This document shows, piece by piece, positions 42,500-51,404 of a stretch of DNA of 64,000 bases. A model generated the notes under the pieces. That model searched no databases and had not been told where the DNA came from. It saw only the letters and a program-made list of their open reading frames with translations. The first letter of the stretch is position 1. The number at the start of each line of letters is the position of its first letter. The position numbers and the translations under genes are program-made. The DNA is from an uncultured Parabacteroides sp. (lineage in GTDB: Bacteria; Bacteroidota; Bacteroidia; Bacteroidales; Tannerellaceae). Location: the NCBI GenBank assembly GCA_910577325.1, contig CAJTMR010000018.1:17457-81456 (forward strand). Direction: 5' to 3'.

Positions 42500-42969
42500 C
42501 CATCTGTTTTCGTCACCGATGCGGATTAAATACATAAATGTTTTTGCAAAAACAACTATCATACTATCATATTTGTCTGTATATTGTTTTAAACCAATAT
42601 GTTATGGCATGATAGTTGCCGTTTTGAACTATCATTCACCTATCATAACCATCATGGTAAAAAACGATAATGTCCTGTGTATCAATTATACGATAAAAAC
42701 GGAGACCGTCCAGAAACAGGTGCAAAACATGTTAAAACGGCTTCTTTTTCCATCAAGACAGGCTTTTCTTTTGTCAAAAACAGCTTTTAAAGCCGCTTGA
42801 GGCCCGGGTGTACCCACCACACAGACCCGGGTGCGGGAGGGGTGCGGACCCGGGTCTGGGCGAGAGCTTTCCGGGGGTGCACCGATGTTTATCCGCCATG
42901 TTGGAGGTGTTTTTATGCCCTGTTTTTGCATCTTTTTCTCCGATGGCTATTTTGGGTGCGGTTGCCCTG
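42500..42969. mobile_element. 0.5-kb non-coding dispersed repeat, copy A
   Basis: Homologous over ~470 bp, roughly 85-90% by eye, to 56396-56899 in inverted orientation. Modules in order: TACATAAATGTTTTTGCAAA; a cluster of ACTATCAT iterons in both orientations (42555-42660); GTTAAAACGGCTTCTTTTTC; three CCCGGGT sites (42804-42860); a tail ending GTGCGGTTGCCCTG. The right terminal motif matches both ends of copy B; the left terminal repeat is not recognisable here. ORFs predicted inside (for example minus-strand 42686-42931) change freely between copies, so the element is probably non-coding. Confidence 0.8.
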
Positions 42970-43010
42970 GTTGTAATCCGATTTTGATGGGGTAGTAGTG
43001 ACTATTTGAT

Positions 43011-43018
43011 TATCTTTG
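43011..43018 (+). promoter_or_regulatory. -7 box upstream of the restriction-gene relic
   Basis: TATCTTTG, perfect -7 box. It may also serve the LysR gene at 43282. Confidence 0.55.
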
Positions 43019-43095
43019 CCGAAAATAAAAACGGAAAAGGAGAAGTGTCTATGTTCTTAAGCTGAATCGGGAATGGACAAATAAATAAAAGAAAG

Positions 43096-43257
43096 ATGAT
43101 GAAACTGAAATTCAAGATACAACAATACCAAACAGATGCTGTCGAAATTATACATTTCGAAGAAGACTCTGCCGGATATAAAAACGGAGATATAGTCTTG
43201 ACTAAAGATGAATTATTAAAGATGAATTATTGAAAAATATTCATCAGGTAAAGTAAA
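43096..43257 (+). pseudogene. Relic of a type III restriction enzyme (res) gene
   Basis: The frame from ATG 43096 starts MMKLKFKIQQYQTDAVE, the conserved beginning of type III restriction helicase subunits, then jumps to FEEDSAGYKNGDIVLTKDEL, which corresponds to sequence some 50 residues further on in the family. An exact 14-bp tandem duplication (43204-43217 and 43218-43231, AAAGATGAATTATT) shifts the frame and gives TGA at 43231; the lost frame continues KNIHQVK then TAA. The helicase and nuclease domains and the methylase partner are absent. Confidence 0.65.
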
Positions 43258-43281
43258 AAATAATATCGGTAAAGTATAGAT

Positions 43282-44169
43282 ATGGATTTCCGTCTGAAAG
43301 TATTTCATAGCGTAGCCACGAATTTAAGTTTCACGAAGGCTTCAAAAGAGTTGTTTATCAGCCAGCCGGCCATCAGTAAACATATTCATGAACTGGAGGT
43401 ACAGTATAAAACTCCCTTGTTTGACCGGGTAGGAGGCCGGGTCGGGCTGACGCGTGCGGGGGAATTGTTGTTGTTACATACGAGACAGTTGCTTGCCGCC
43501 TACCGGCAGATGGACTTCGAGATGAACTTGCTGACAGACAATTTCAGCGGAGAGTTGAGATTGGGGGCCAGCACGACCATTTCGCAATACGTGCTTCCTC
43601 CTGTTCTCGCCTCTTTTATCAAAAAGTTTCCGGAGATTAAAATTTCTTTGTCGAATGGGAACAGCCGCGATATCGAACAGGCGTTGAGGGAAGGGAAAAT
43701 CACTCTCGGGCTGGTGGAAGGAGTTGTCCATCAGAGTACGCTTCATTATACTCCTTTCATGAAAGACGAGCTGGTTGTCGTGGCGCATACGGGCAGTTCA
43801 TTGGCTATTTATGACGAGATTACGATTGAGCAGTTAAGCACGTTGCCGCTTGTTCTCCGGGAGAACGGTTCGGGCACTCTTGAGGTCGTGGAGGCGGCTT
43901 TGGCGAAGCATCGAATAAAGTTATCGCAACTGAACGTCCTGTTGCAAATGGGAAGTACCGAGAGCATAAAATTGTTTTTGGAGAACTTTGACGCGCTCGG
44001 AATTGTTTCTGTTCGTGCCGTGACCCGTGAACTGATATCCGGGCGGCTGAAGGTGATAGATGTGGAAGGTTTCCTTGCCGAGCGGATGTTTGCCTTTGCC
44101 GAGCCGCAGGGACAAAACGGGGGAGTGGAAGAACGTTTTATTCGGTATGCCTGTCAATTCTGGCAATAA
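43282..44169 (+). CDS. LysR-family transcriptional regulator
   Basis: 295 residues. N-terminal winged HTH (FHSVATNLSFTKASKELFIS, QPAISKHIHELE) and a periplasmic-binding-protein-like effector domain (GELRLGASTTISQYVLPPVL; LVLRENGSGTLEVVEAAL). It precedes a YeiH-type transporter by 104 bp on the same strand; LysR/YeiH pairs are common (the YeiE-YeiH arrangement), so it probably controls the transporter. A dyad AAGTTAT/ATAACAACTT lies between the genes at 44174-44195, suitable as its operator. Effector unknown, possibly a sulfur oxyanion. Confidence 0.9.
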   Translation: MDFRLKVFHSVATNLSFTKASKELFISQPAISKHIHELEVQYKTPLFDRVGGRVGLTRAGELLLLHTRQLLAAYRQMDFEMNLLTDNFSGELRLGASTTISQYVLPPVLASFIKKFPEIKISLSNGNSRDIEQALREGKITLGLVEGVVHQSTLHYTPFMKDELVVVAHTGSSLAIYDEITIEQLSTLPLVLRENGSGTLEVVEAALAKHRIKLSQLNVLLQMGSTESIKLFLENFDALGIVSVRAVTRELISGRLKVIDVEGFLAERMFAFAEPQGQNGGVEERFIRYACQFWQ

Positions 44170-44173
44170 CCTG

Positions 44174-44195
44174 AAGTTATACTCAATAACAACTT
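44174..44195. promoter_or_regulatory. Possible LysR operator
   Basis: AAGTTAT, 5-bp spacer, ATAAC(A)ACTT: an imperfect dyad with the T-N11-A character of LysR sites, 29 bp upstream of the -7 box of the transporter gene. Confidence 0.4.
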
Positions 44196-44223
44196 ATCAG
44201 GGTGAGGAACCGGGTAAAATCCT

Positions 44224-44231
44224 TACATTTG
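44224..44231 (+). promoter_or_regulatory. -7 box, YeiH-like transporter
   Basis: TACATTTG, perfect -7 box, 43 bp upstream of ATG 44274. Confidence 0.6.
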
Positions 44232-44273
44232 TATCGGTTTTGAAAAAGTAATGTATTTTAAACTTGATAGATT

Positions 44274-45320
44274 ATGTTTAGCGAAAAAAGGAGTAATGTT
44301 CTTCATGGTGTCCTGTTGATTGCCCTCTTCTCTTGCTCTGCTTTTTACATTGCAGAGTTTCCCTTTGTCAAAAATCTTTCCTTCAGCCCGCTGATTGTCG
44401 GGATCATTTTGGGTATGATCTATGCGAACAGCTTGCGTAATCATTTGCCGGACACTTGGGTTCCGGGGATCTTGTTTTGTACGAAACAGGTGCTACGTGC
44501 CGGTATCGTGCTGTATGGTTTCAGGTTGACATTTCAGAGCGTGGTGGCGATCGGGCTTCCGGCCGTCTTGATCGATGCGGTTATTGTGGCGGCTACTATA
44601 TTTATAGGGATGTTGGTCGGCCGTTTGCTGAAAATGGATAAAGATCTCGCTTTGCTGACGTCGACCGGTAGCGCGATTTGCGGGGCGGCTGCTGTGTTGG
44701 GAGCCGAACCGGTGGTGAAGGGCGAGCCGCATAAAACAGCGGTTGCCGTATCGACGGTCGTTATTTTCGGTATGTTGTCCATGTTTATCTATCCGGCATT
44801 GTACCGTGCAGGCATATTGGATCTGGAACCTGAGCAGATGGGACTTTATACCGGGGCGACCTTGCACGAAGTCGCGCATGTTGTGGGGGCCGGCAATGCG
44901 ATGGGGAAAGAAATTTCGGATGCTGCCATTATCGTAAAGATGATCCGTGTCATGATGCTTGCTCCGGTACTGGTGATTATGAGTTTTGCTTTGGCACGCA
45001 CGGCTGTAAAAGCTGTTTCCGACGGAGTGAAAGAGACTGGTAATGAAGTCGGCAAACGGAATAAGATCACGATCCCGTGGTTTGCTTTCGGCTTTCTTGC
45101 CGTGATCGGTTTCAACTCTTTGGATCTGCTGCCTCATACGGTAGTGGATGGAATCAACAATATAGATACATTCATGTTGACGATGGCGATGACGGCGTTG
45201 GGTACGGAAACCAGCATCGAGAAATTTAAAAAGGCTGGGGCGAAGCCTTTTATCTTGGCGACTGTGCTCTACATTTGGCTGTTAGGCGGGGGCTATTTGT
45301 TGGCGAAGTATTTGGTTTAA
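44274..45320 (+). CDS. YeiH/UPF0324 family putative sulfate or sulfite exporter
   Basis: 348 residues, about ten membrane helices. Family markers: SPLIVGIILGMIYANSLRNH, LRAGIVLYGFRLTFQSV, the re-entrant-like STGSAICGAAAVLGAEPVVK and YTGATLHEVAHVVGAGNAMG. The PSE family is thought to extrude sulfate or sulfite, and Gram-positive relatives export taurine- or cysteate-derived products, but the true substrate is open. A LysR gene upstream is the likely regulator. A ~20-residue hydrophilic loop (DGVKETGNEVGKRNKI) sits between helices near residue 250. Confidence 0.88.
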   Translation: MFSEKRSNVLHGVLLIALFSCSAFYIAEFPFVKNLSFSPLIVGIILGMIYANSLRNHLPDTWVPGILFCTKQVLRAGIVLYGFRLTFQSVVAIGLPAVLIDAVIVAATIFIGMLVGRLLKMDKDLALLTSTGSAICGAAAVLGAEPVVKGEPHKTAVAVSTVVIFGMLSMFIYPALYRAGILDLEPEQMGLYTGATLHEVAHVVGAGNAMGKEISDAAIIVKMIRVMMLAPVLVIMSFALARTAVKAVSDGVKETGNEVGKRNKITIPWFAFGFLAVIGFNSLDLLPHTVVDGINNIDTFMLTMAMTALGTETSIEKFKKAGAKPFILATVLYIWLLGGGYLLAKYLV

Positions 45321-45366
45321 CATAAATTGCTTGCTACTGGGTTGAAGGAGTGTCTTAATAAATTAT

Positions 45367-45374
45367 TACCTTTG
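45367..45374 (+). promoter_or_regulatory. -7 box, PBP1A gene
   Basis: TACCTTTG, perfect -7 box, 29 bp upstream of the GTG start. Confidence 0.65.
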
Positions 45375-45402
45375 TAGCGAAAACAAGAAAGATATAGGAA
45401 AA

Positions 45403-47748
45403 GTGGCTTCAAAGATAACAAAAGGTATTATCATTTCGTTCTGGGTGCTGTTTGCCATAGCAGTAGGAGTTGTAGTTTTATTGTTTTTAGCAATAGCCAA
45501 AGGTTCGATAGGCTATATGCCGCCGGTTGAACAGCTTGAAAATCCGATAGACAAATATGCTTCGCAAGTGGTGTCTTCCGATGGAAAAACACTTGCAACG
45601 TATGCCCATAGTCAGGATAATCGTATTTTTGTCAATTATAACGACCTGTCTCCGGATTTGGTGAAGGCGTTGATCGCAACCGAAGATGTCCGTTTTGCGG
45701 AACATAGCGGTATTGACGCGCAGGGGTTGTTCCGGGCGGTCGTGAAACGTGGAATCCTGATGCAGAAGAGTGGCGGTGGTGGCAGTACCATTACGCAGCA
45801 GTTGGCTAAACAGCTTTTCTCGCCGAGTGCGGACAATGTGATGGAGCGTCTGTTCCAGAAGCCGATTGAATGGGTGATTGCGGTGCAGTTGGAGCGTTTC
45901 TATACGAAGGAAGAAATTATCAATATGTATTTGAACAAGTTTGACTTCCTTTACAATGCAGTCGGTATACAATCGGCTGCCCGCGTCTATTTTGGAAAGA
46001 CTCCAAAGACGTTGAAGATAGAGGAAGCCGCCACGTTGGTAGGGATGTGTAAGAACCCTTCTTATTTCAATCCTGTGCGTCACAACGAGCGGACACGCGG
46101 TCGCCGGAATACGGTTCTGGAGCAAATGTTGAAAGCCGGCTATATCACGCAGGCTGAATGTGACTCCCTGAAAAAGTTGCCGCTTACCATACATTTCAGT
46201 CGTATGGACCATAAAGACGGCTTGGCTCCTTATTTTCGTGAGTACCTGCGTTTGACTTTGACGGCGAAGAAACCCCAACGTAAAAATTACCGGGGGTGGC
46301 AGATGCAACAGTTTAAGGAAGACTCGCTCGCCTGGGAAACAAACCCGATGTATGGCTGGTGTAACAAGAACAAGAAGCCGGACGGAGAGTTTTATAATTT
46401 GTACACGGATGGCTTGAAAATTTATACGACGATAGATTCCCGTATGCAAAGATATGCGGAAGAGGCTGTCCGTGAGCATATAGGGGAGTATTTGCAGCCT
46501 GCTTTCTTCAAAGAAAAGAAAGGAAAAAATTATGCACCGTTCTCACGTGACTTGCGTCAGGGCGAAGTCGATACGATCTTTATGCGTGCCATGCATCAGA
46601 CCGATCGTTATCGTGCGATGAAAAAAGGCGGAGCGAGTGAAAAAGAGATAAAAGCAGCTTTTAACAAACCTGTCGAAATGCGTGTCTTTAGTTGGAACGG
46701 GGCGATCGATACAATTATGTCACCGATGGATTCGATCCGTTATCATAAGAGTTTCCTGCGTACCGGATTCATGTCGATGGATCCGCGTACCGGCCATGTG
46801 AAGGCATACGTGGGAGGTATCGATTATAATGATTTCCAGTATGACATGGTAAATGGCGGACGTCGCCAGATCGGTTCCACTATCAAGCCGTTCCTTTATT
46901 CGTTGGCAATGATCGAAGGAATCAACCCTTGCGACGAGATGTTGCATGTGCAACAACGGCTGACTGATGAGAATGGCAAGCTTTGGGAACCCCGTAATGC
47001 CAATAAGAAACTGATAGGTGAAATGGTTTCCGTACAGTGGGGGTTGCAGAATTCAGACAATTGGGTGACTGCTTGGTTGATGAGCCAGTTGTCACCTTAC
47101 ACGTTCGTCCGTCTGCTTCATTCGTTCGGTTTGAAAAATGAGATGGATCCTGTGATTTCGATCTGCCTGGGCACTCCGGATGTGTCGGTGGGCGAAATGG
47201 TGAGTGCTTATACGACTTTTGCCAACAAAGGGATTCGTGTAGAGCCGTTGTATGTGACTCGTATAGAGGATATGTCCGGGAATACGATTGTGAACTTTAA
47301 TCCCCAGATGAGTGAGGTGTTGACGGAAGATGCTTCTTATAAGATGCTTCACATGCTGAAAAACGTGATAGACGGCGGTACTGGTAGCCGCGTTCGTTTC
47401 CGTTATGGAATCAAAGCGCCGATGGGAGGAAAGACCGGTACGACACAGAATAACTCTGACGGCTGGTTCATGGGTTTTACGCCGAGCTTGGTGTCCGGTG
47501 TGTGGGTCGGTGGCGAAGACCGTTCCATTCATTTCGACCGGATGTCGGAAGGACAGGGGGCCAGCATGGCACTGCCGATTTATGGGCTGTATATGCAGAA
47601 GGTTTTTGCAGACAAGACGTTAGGCTATTCGCAGGATGAAGATTTCGAGATTCCCGAACAATATCAGAATCCGTGTAAGAAGACCTCCGAGGAGGAACGG
47701 AAACAAACGCCGACTGATGTGGGGGGGATCGATAAGATGTTTGAGTAA
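45403..47748 (+). CDS. mrcA: Penicillin-binding protein 1A (bifunctional)
   Basis: 781 residues from a GTG start supported by the promoter position and by the immediate membrane helix (IIISFWVLFAIAVGVVVLLF). GT51 glycosyltransferase domain at ~60-240: ATEDVRFAEHSGIDAQGLFR, GGGSTITQQLAKQLF, ERFYTKEEIINMYLNKF. Transpeptidase domain at ~450-740: catalytic Ser492 in GSTIKP, SDN (SxN) and KTGTTQN. It polymerises and cross-links peptidoglycan at the outer face of the inner membrane. An insertion (~285-350, KKPQRKNYRGWQ) is common in Bacteroidetes PBP1A. Monocistronic. Confidence 0.95.
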   Translation: MASKITKGIIISFWVLFAIAVGVVVLLFLAIAKGSIGYMPPVEQLENPIDKYASQVVSSDGKTLATYAHSQDNRIFVNYNDLSPDLVKALIATEDVRFAEHSGIDAQGLFRAVVKRGILMQKSGGGGSTITQQLAKQLFSPSADNVMERLFQKPIEWVIAVQLERFYTKEEIINMYLNKFDFLYNAVGIQSAARVYFGKTPKTLKIEEAATLVGMCKNPSYFNPVRHNERTRGRRNTVLEQMLKAGYITQAECDSLKKLPLTIHFSRMDHKDGLAPYFREYLRLTLTAKKPQRKNYRGWQMQQFKEDSLAWETNPMYGWCNKNKKPDGEFYNLYTDGLKIYTTIDSRMQRYAEEAVREHIGEYLQPAFFKEKKGKNYAPFSRDLRQGEVDTIFMRAMHQTDRYRAMKKGGASEKEIKAAFNKPVEMRVFSWNGAIDTIMSPMDSIRYHKSFLRTGFMSMDPRTGHVKAYVGGIDYNDFQYDMVNGGRRQIGSTIKPFLYSLAMIEGINPCDEMLHVQQRLTDENGKLWEPRNANKKLIGEMVSVQWGLQNSDNWVTAWLMSQLSPYTFVRLLHSFGLKNEMDPVISICLGTPDVSVGEMVSAYTTFANKGIRVEPLYVTRIEDMSGNTIVNFNPQMSEVLTEDASYKMLHMLKNVIDGGTGSRVRFRYGIKAPMGGKTGTTQNNSDGWFMGFTPSLVSGVWVGGEDRSIHFDRMSEGQGASMALPIYGLYMQKVFADKTLGYSQDEDFEIPEQYQNPCKKTSEEERKQTPTDVGGIDKMFE

Positions 47749-47842
47749 AAGAGCCGGTTAGCCTTTTCGTGACTTCCGGATTCGCTGCGGAATGTTGCTT
47801 TGCGTTTTCATGACGGTGGAACCATAGTCGGAACTTATTTGT

Positions 47843-47850
47843 TAGATTTG
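47843..47850 (+). promoter_or_regulatory. -7 box, glpK
   Basis: TAGATTTG, perfect match to TAnnTTTG, ~84 bp before the glpK ATG. Confidence 0.5.
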
Positions 47851-47933
47851 TAAACGCCGACTTTTCATGACATTAAGTCAGGAACAGGAAAAGGAGGTAC
47901 TGAACGTGAAGTCTAATGAAATGAAAGATAGGT

Positions 47934-49436
47934 ATGAATTTCAGGAACAAGTATGTGTTGGCTATCGACCAAGGCACGACCTCTTCAAGAGCCATCCTTT
48001 TCAACCACCAAGGTCATGTCATTACGCTGGCGCAAAAAACATTTCAACAATATTTCCCTAAGCCCGGTTGGGTCGAACATGATCCGAACGAGATTTGGTA
48101 CACGCAGTCGTCAGCGATCAAGGAAGCAATGGCCAAAGCGGATATTGTGGATGCGCATATCGCTTGCATCGGCATTGCCAACCAACGCGAGACGACGTTG
48201 GTATGGGACCGGGAGACCGGATTTCCGGTTTATAACGCTGTTGTCTGGCAGGATCGGCGTACGGCAGGTTATTGTGAGGAACTGAAAGCAAAAGGTTATG
48301 CTTCTCTGATCCGGCAGAAGACCGGATTGGTGATCGATGCATATTTCTCCGCCACAAAGATACGGTGGATTCTGGATCATGTGAAAGGTGTCCGGAAACG
48401 TGCCGAGCGTGGGGAACTTTGTTTTGGTACGGTCGATTCCTGGTTGGTTTGGAAACTGACCCGCGGAACCCAATTTATTACGGATATCACGAATGCTTCC
48501 CGTACGATGTTGTTTAACATCCATACGCAGGAATGGGACAAGGAACTGCTCGATCTTTTCCAAATTCCGGTGTCCATGATGCCGGAAGTGAAAAGCAGCA
48601 GCGAGATATATTGCGAGACTTCCACTCCTGTTTTTAAGACCGGTATCCCTGTTTCAGGAATGGCGGGCGACCAGCAAGCAGCCTTGTTCGGTCAATTGTG
48701 TACGGACATCGGCATGATTAAGACGACATACGGGACTGGATGCTTTATGATTGTGAATACCGGGAGCAAACCTGTTTTGTCTCAAAATAACCTGTTGACG
48801 ACGATTGCCTGGAAATTCGGTGGGAAAGTGACGTATGCGCTGGAAGGAAGTGTTTTTGTCGGTGGAGCGGTCGTTCAATGGTTGCGCGATGAATTGGGAC
48901 TGATACAAAGTGCCGCAATCACGGAGCAACTGGCCAATTCCGTCCCGGATAACGGAGGTGTCTATTTTGTTCCGGCACTGACTGGCTTGGGAGCTCCTTA
49001 CTGGGACCAGTATGCCCGTGGCGCCATTATCGGGATCACGCGTGGTACAAGTTCGGCTCATCTGACCCGTGCTGCCTTGGAAGGTATTTGCTATCAGGTT
49101 TATGATGTCCTGATGGCGATGGAGAACGACATACATGCCAAGCCGAAAGAGATCCGTGTGGATGGCGGAGCGATTGCCAATAATTTCCTGATGCAGTTTC
49201 AGGCGGATATTTGCCGTTGTCCGGTAGTTCGTCCGCATGTCTTCGAAACGACGGCTTTGGGTGCTGCCTATCTGGCAGGGCTGGCGATCGGCTATTGGAA
49301 GGATGTGGATGAATTAAAAAAACAATGGTCTATGGATAATATCTTTAGTGCTGAAATGCACGAAGAGACGGCCAGGACTTTGCTTGCCCAATGGCATAAG
49401 GCAGTCGGGAGGAGTTTGAACTGGGCTGCGAAGTGA
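47934..49436 (+). CDS. glpK: Glycerol kinase
   Basis: 500 residues, typical length. FGGY kinase: N-terminal ATP loop LAIDQGTTSSRAILFNHQG, WVEHDPNEIW, NQRETTLVWDRETG, and the C-terminal signatures GAPYWDQYARGAIIGITRGT and VDGGAIANNFLMQFQADI. It phosphorylates glycerol to glycerol-3-phosphate in the cytosol. Neither glpF nor glpD is adjacent. A frame stop directly 5' (TGA at 47922) fixes the start at 47934. A Shine-Dalgarno-like AAGGAGG at 47891 precedes another frame and is probably incidental. Confidence 0.95.
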   Translation: MNFRNKYVLAIDQGTTSSRAILFNHQGHVITLAQKTFQQYFPKPGWVEHDPNEIWYTQSSAIKEAMAKADIVDAHIACIGIANQRETTLVWDRETGFPVYNAVVWQDRRTAGYCEELKAKGYASLIRQKTGLVIDAYFSATKIRWILDHVKGVRKRAERGELCFGTVDSWLVWKLTRGTQFITDITNASRTMLFNIHTQEWDKELLDLFQIPVSMMPEVKSSSEIYCETSTPVFKTGIPVSGMAGDQQAALFGQLCTDIGMIKTTYGTGCFMIVNTGSKPVLSQNNLLTTIAWKFGGKVTYALEGSVFVGGAVVQWLRDELGLIQSAAITEQLANSVPDNGGVYFVPALTGLGAPYWDQYARGAIIGITRGTSSAHLTRAALEGICYQVYDVLMAMENDIHAKPKEIRVDGGAIANNFLMQFQADICRCPVVRPHVFETTALGAAYLAGLAIGYWKDVDELKKQWSMDNIFSAEMHEETARTLLAQWHKAVGRSLNWAAK

Positions 49437-49455
49437 TTTGAACTGGAGAATTTCG

Positions 49456-49463
49456 TACCTTTG
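49456..49463 (+). promoter_or_regulatory. -7 box, pyrC
   Basis: TACCTTTG, perfect -7 box, 24 bp upstream of the ATG and partly after the glpK stop. Confidence 0.65.
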
Positions 49464-49486
49464 TCCCGGTAAAAATATAAAAAGAT

Positions 49487-50827
49487 ATGAATAGAACACT
49501 GATAAAAAATGCCACTGTCATTAACGAAGGCCGTACCTTTACCGGTTCGGTATTGATCGAGGAGGATAAGATTGTCGCTGTATATGAAGGGACAATTCCG
49601 GTCTCTGCCAATGATGCGGCTGTGGTAGATGCTACAGGTAAGTATCTGCTTCCGGGTGCTATCGACGACCAGGTACATTTCCGTGAGCCGGGATTGACTC
49701 ATAAAGGCGATATCGCCAGTGAAAGTCGTGCCGCTGTAGCCGGCGGAGTGACTACCTTTATGGATATGCCGAATACAAAACCGCAGACGACTACTTTTGC
49801 CGATCTGGAGTGGAAGTTGCAGCGGGGAGCTGAAACATCGGTTGCCAACTATTCTTTTTTCTTTGGCGGAACGAACGACAATATGGATGAAATCCGTAAG
49901 TTGGATCGTAATCGTGTGCCGGGGCTGAAGCTTTTTCTCGGTTCTTCTACGGGGAATATGCTGGTCGATAAGAAGCAAAGTCTGGAGCGTATTTTTGGTG
50001 AAGCCGGAATGTTAATTGCTGTTCATGCTGAAAAAGAGGAAGTAATCAAGCGGAATATTGCCCATTATACGGGTTTATACGGCGAAGATTTGGATATTTC
50101 TTTCCATAGTAAGATCCGTAGTGAGGAAGCCTGTTATGCCTCCTCATCCGAAGCGGTTGAATTAGCTACCCGACTCGGTTCCCGTCTGCATCTTTTGCAT
50201 CTTTCGACGGCAAAAGAACTTTCTTTGTTAAGTAACAAGCTTTCGCTGGGTGAAAAGAATATCACGGGTGAAGTATGTGTGCATCATCTTTGGTTTCACG
50301 ATGGTGATTATGGACAGTTCGGAAACCGTATCAAATGGAATCCGTCTATCAAGACGCTGGCGGATCGTACGGCATTGCGTGAAGCCGTTAATAACAACAC
50401 GATTGATATCGTGGCGACTGACCATGCCCCGCATCTCCTTTCCGAGAAGGAAGGAAGCTGTCTGAAAGCCGCCTCCGGAGGTCCGCTGATCCAACATTCG
50501 CTCATTGTCATGCTGGAGTTGGCGATGGAAGGCCGTTTTACTTATGAGAAAGTTGTGGAAAAGATGGCGCACATGCCGGCCGAACTGTTCCGTGTGGATC
50601 GTCGTGGCTATATCCGTCCGGGTTATTATGCCGACCTTGTTCTGGTTGACCCGAAAGAAACTTGGACGGTCGCAAAAGAAAATATACTGTATAAATGCGG
50701 CTGGTCCCCTTTCGAAGGCTACACATTTCATCATGCCGTCTGGAAAACATTCGTTAACGGACAATTGGCTTACGACAATGGACGAGTCAATGATGAGGTG
50801 CACGGAATGGAAGTCAGGTATAGTTGA
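49487..50827 (+). CDS. pyrC: Dihydroorotase (class I)
   Basis: 446 residues. Amidohydrolase barrel: PGAIDDQVHFREPGLTHKGD, carboxylatable Lys in VPGLKLFLGSSTGNML, metal His residues in IAVHAEKEE and LHLLHLSTAKE, and catalytic Asp in VATDHAPHLLSEKEGSC. It cyclises carbamoyl-aspartate to dihydroorotate in pyrimidine synthesis. The usual HxH metal motif on strand 1 is here QVH, with Gln in place of the first His; otherwise ligands are in place. Own promoter; the only other pyrimidine-type gene in the window is the DHOD-like one at 4.1 kb. Confidence 0.93.
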   Translation: MNRTLIKNATVINEGRTFTGSVLIEEDKIVAVYEGTIPVSANDAAVVDATGKYLLPGAIDDQVHFREPGLTHKGDIASESRAAVAGGVTTFMDMPNTKPQTTTFADLEWKLQRGAETSVANYSFFFGGTNDNMDEIRKLDRNRVPGLKLFLGSSTGNMLVDKKQSLERIFGEAGMLIAVHAEKEEVIKRNIAHYTGLYGEDLDISFHSKIRSEEACYASSSEAVELATRLGSRLHLLHLSTAKELSLLSNKLSLGEKNITGEVCVHHLWFHDGDYGQFGNRIKWNPSIKTLADRTALREAVNNNTIDIVATDHAPHLLSEKEGSCLKAASGGPLIQHSLIVMLELAMEGRFTYEKVVEKMAHMPAELFRVDRRGYIRPGYYADLVLVDPKETWTVAKENILYKCGWSPFEGYTFHHAVWKTFVNGQLAYDNGRVNDEVHGMEVRYS

Positions 50828-50861
50828 AAATTGACAGAAATGAAAATATAATGTTGATTTT

Positions 50862-51404
50862 TCAATTGATATTGATAAGTTTGTGCGTCTGCAAGCTAAG
50901 GCGCCATCGGGGGTGGTCGAGGATATACTCTACCACCTCTTTTATATTTCGGCAGGAGCAAGGTTGAAGAAAATGCCAGGCCGCTTTCAAGTTTTCATAT
51001 TCCGTCAAGTCTTGTCCCGTATAAACAACCTTTACTTCGTCCATGTGCGACAGCCGCAAAGGGGCTCCTTTCGGGGAGCAGGTAACCCAATCGATGCCTT
51101 CCGGCAACGGATTTGTCCCGTTGGTTTCGATGCAAATATACTTTCCCGCCCTGTGCAACAGATCGATGAATGTCTGGTCGATCCAAAGCGAAGGTTCGCC
51201 TCCTGTCAAAATAATGACATTTGAAGGGAAAACCGAAATCGTTTGTAAAATTTCTTCATCAGACATCAGGATTCCTTCCTCATGTCGAGTATCGCAAAAG
51301 CTGCATTTCAGGTTGCATCCGGAAAAACGGACAAAAACGGCAGGTGTCCCTGTATGGAAGCCTTCGCCTTGAAGACTGTAGAATATTTCGTTAATCTTTC
51401 TCAT
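50862..51404 (-). CDS. queE: 7-carboxy-7-deazaguanine synthase
   Basis: 180 residues. Radical SAM enzyme: N-terminal NEIFYSLQGEGFHTGTPAVF, iron-sulfur cysteines in CNLKCSFC (CxxxCxxC), SAM-binding LTGGEPSLW, and IETNGTNPLP. It is the short, three-strand-trimmed form typical of QueE. It makes CDG from carboxy-tetrahydropterin for the queuosine pathway. The start overlaps the upstream queD by 14 bp, so the pair is one operon. queC and queF are not nearby. Confidence 0.93.
   Translation of the reverse strand: MRKINEIFYSLQGEGFHTGTPAVFVRFSGCNLKCSFCDTRHEEGILMSDEEILQTISVFPSNVIILTGGEPSLWIDQTFIDLLHRAGKYICIETNGTNPLPEGIDWVTCSPKGAPLRLSHMDEVKVVYTGQDLTEYENLKAAWHFLQPCSCRNIKEVVEYILDHPRWRLSLQTHKLININ

Noticed and set aside
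42686..42931. 81-codon minus-strand ORF inside repeat copy A (and its counterpart 56434-56733 in copy B)
   Set aside because: The two translations differ at about a quarter of positions while the DNA is ~85-90% identical, and the reading frames end differently; the repeat looks non-coding.
47867..48061. ORF preceded by a canonical Shine-Dalgarno sequence (AAGGAGG at 47891)
   Set aside because: It overlaps the 5' end of glpK in another frame, has no recognisable protein character, and Shine-Dalgarno sites are not typical of this organism's genes.
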